DNA of 43,632 nt, from contig JAGAYF010000015.1 in assembly GCA_017940605.1 (NCBI GenBank), forward strand, positions 1 through 43,632, read 5' to 3'. Both the position numbers and the translations under genes were made by a program. The notes beneath the pieces were generated by a model. It saw only the letters and a list, made by a program, of their open reading frames with translations. It was not told the origin of the DNA and made no database searches. Shown here piece by piece: positions 43,219 to 43,632 of the stretch. How positions within the stretch are numbered: the first letter of the stretch is position 1; the number at the start of each line of letters is the position of its first letter. This stretch comes from Bacteroidaceae bacterium (lineage in GTDB: Bacteria; Bacteroidota; Bacteroidia; Bacteroidales; Bacteroidaceae).

Positions 43219-43632
43219 TTACAAAGGAATGTTGCCGTGTTTCTTGGCTGGTCGGCTTTCGCGCTTGGTGGCCAGCTCTGCCAGGGCGCGGCAAATGCGG
43301 AAGCGCGTGTTGCGCGGCTCTATCACGTCATCCACGAATCCGTAGCTTGCAGCCTGGTAGGGATTGGTGAAGAGGTCGTTGTATTCCTTTTCCTTTTCTG
43401 CCAGGAACGCCTTGGGATCTTCGTGATCCTTGGCTTCCTTGGCGTAGAGGATGGACACTGCGCCGCTTGCGCCCATGACGGCCATCTCTGCGCTGGGCCA
43501 TGCATAGTTCAAGTCGGCTTTCAGCTGCTTGCAGCCCATGACGATGTGGCTTCCGCCATAGCTCTTGCGTATGGTGACGGTTACCTTGGGCACTGTGGCC
43601 TCGCCGTAGGCAAATAGGAGCTTGGCTCCGTG
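43219..43632 (-). CDS. mmdA: Carboxyltransferase (alpha) subunit, C-terminal part
   Basis: Only the last 137 codons and stop are inside the window. The reading frame stays open to the edge ([16 protein letters not shown]), followed by [30 protein letters not shown] and the ending [16 protein letters not shown]. These are signatures of the acyl-CoA carboxyltransferase family (methylmalonyl-CoA decarboxylase alpha and propionyl-CoA carboxylase beta). This supports the methylmalonyl-CoA over the oxaloacetate assignment, because oxaloacetate decarboxylase alpha belongs to a different family. It transfers the carboxyl group to biotin and is the first gene of the operon seen here. Confidence 0.92.
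   Translation of the reverse strand, partial: HGAKLLFAYGEATVPKVTVTIRKSYGGSHIVMGCKQLKADLNYAWPSAEMAVMGASGAVSILYAKEAKDHEDPKAFLAEKEKEYNDLFTNPYQAASYGFVDDVIEPRNTRFRICRALAELATKRESRPAKKHGNIPL

Overview
The window looks like a chromosomal segment of a Bacteroidales bacterium, most likely Prevotella or a close relative. Four things support this. Promoters carry the Bacteroidetes -7 box TAnnTTTG (the best one has TTTG, 19 nt, then TATCTTTG). Starts lack Shine-Dalgarno sites. A serine palmitoyltransferase points to sphingolipids. The gene families are typical of the group (PPi-dependent phosphofructokinase, DUF4468, DUF6359, BspA-like leucine-rich repeats, a sodium-pump decarboxylase with a lamin-tail subunit). 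No phage, insertion sequence, CRISPR or rRNA is visible.

Layout. 1-9290 (+): a glycerol/glycerol-3-phosphate operon, glpB (cut by the window edge), glpC, glpK, glpF, two GlpT-type antiporters, a HAD phosphatase and an orphan GatZ/KbaZ protein, closed by two hairpins. 9531-12867: a DUF6359 lipoprotein, a membrane-anchored polyferredoxin, a secreted GExH/GxxH protein and a DUF4468 protein. 12984-15415: a lipid kinase divergent from serine palmitoyltransferase. 15907-24308 (+): PPi-phosphofructokinase, a membrane-anchored GH25 lysozyme, rarA, a PcrA/UvrD helicase, rlmD and an unknown helical protein. 24656-30530 (+): yceD-rpmF-fabH, era-der, a lipoprotein, a TPR protein and tRNA-Gly(CCC). 31011-37304: a BspA-like protein, an FAD-oxidoreductase/SUMF1 fusion, asd, a predicted outer-membrane protein and a metallophosphoesterase lipoprotein. 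37887-43632: a MATE exporter facing menA and a methylmalonyl-CoA (or oxaloacetate) decarboxylase operon, mmdA (cut)-D-E-C-B.

The genes fit an anaerobe. GlpABC would pass electrons from glycerol-3-phosphate to menaquinone (menA), PPi-phosphofructokinase saves ATP in glycolysis, and the biotin-dependent decarboxylase would pump Na+ during propionate formation.

The most unusual feature is not a gene. Every non-coding gap longer than 300 bp (15416-15906, 24309-24655, 30531-31010, 37305-37886) holds a degenerate tandem array with a 21-22 bp period and the core TTTTrCGCCTTG. Three arrays read on the + strand and one on the - strand. Each lies upstream of a gene in the same orientation, about 110-220 bp before a -7 box. 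I know of no name for this element.

Base composition is uneven: the glp operon is very AT-rich and the right half GC-rich.
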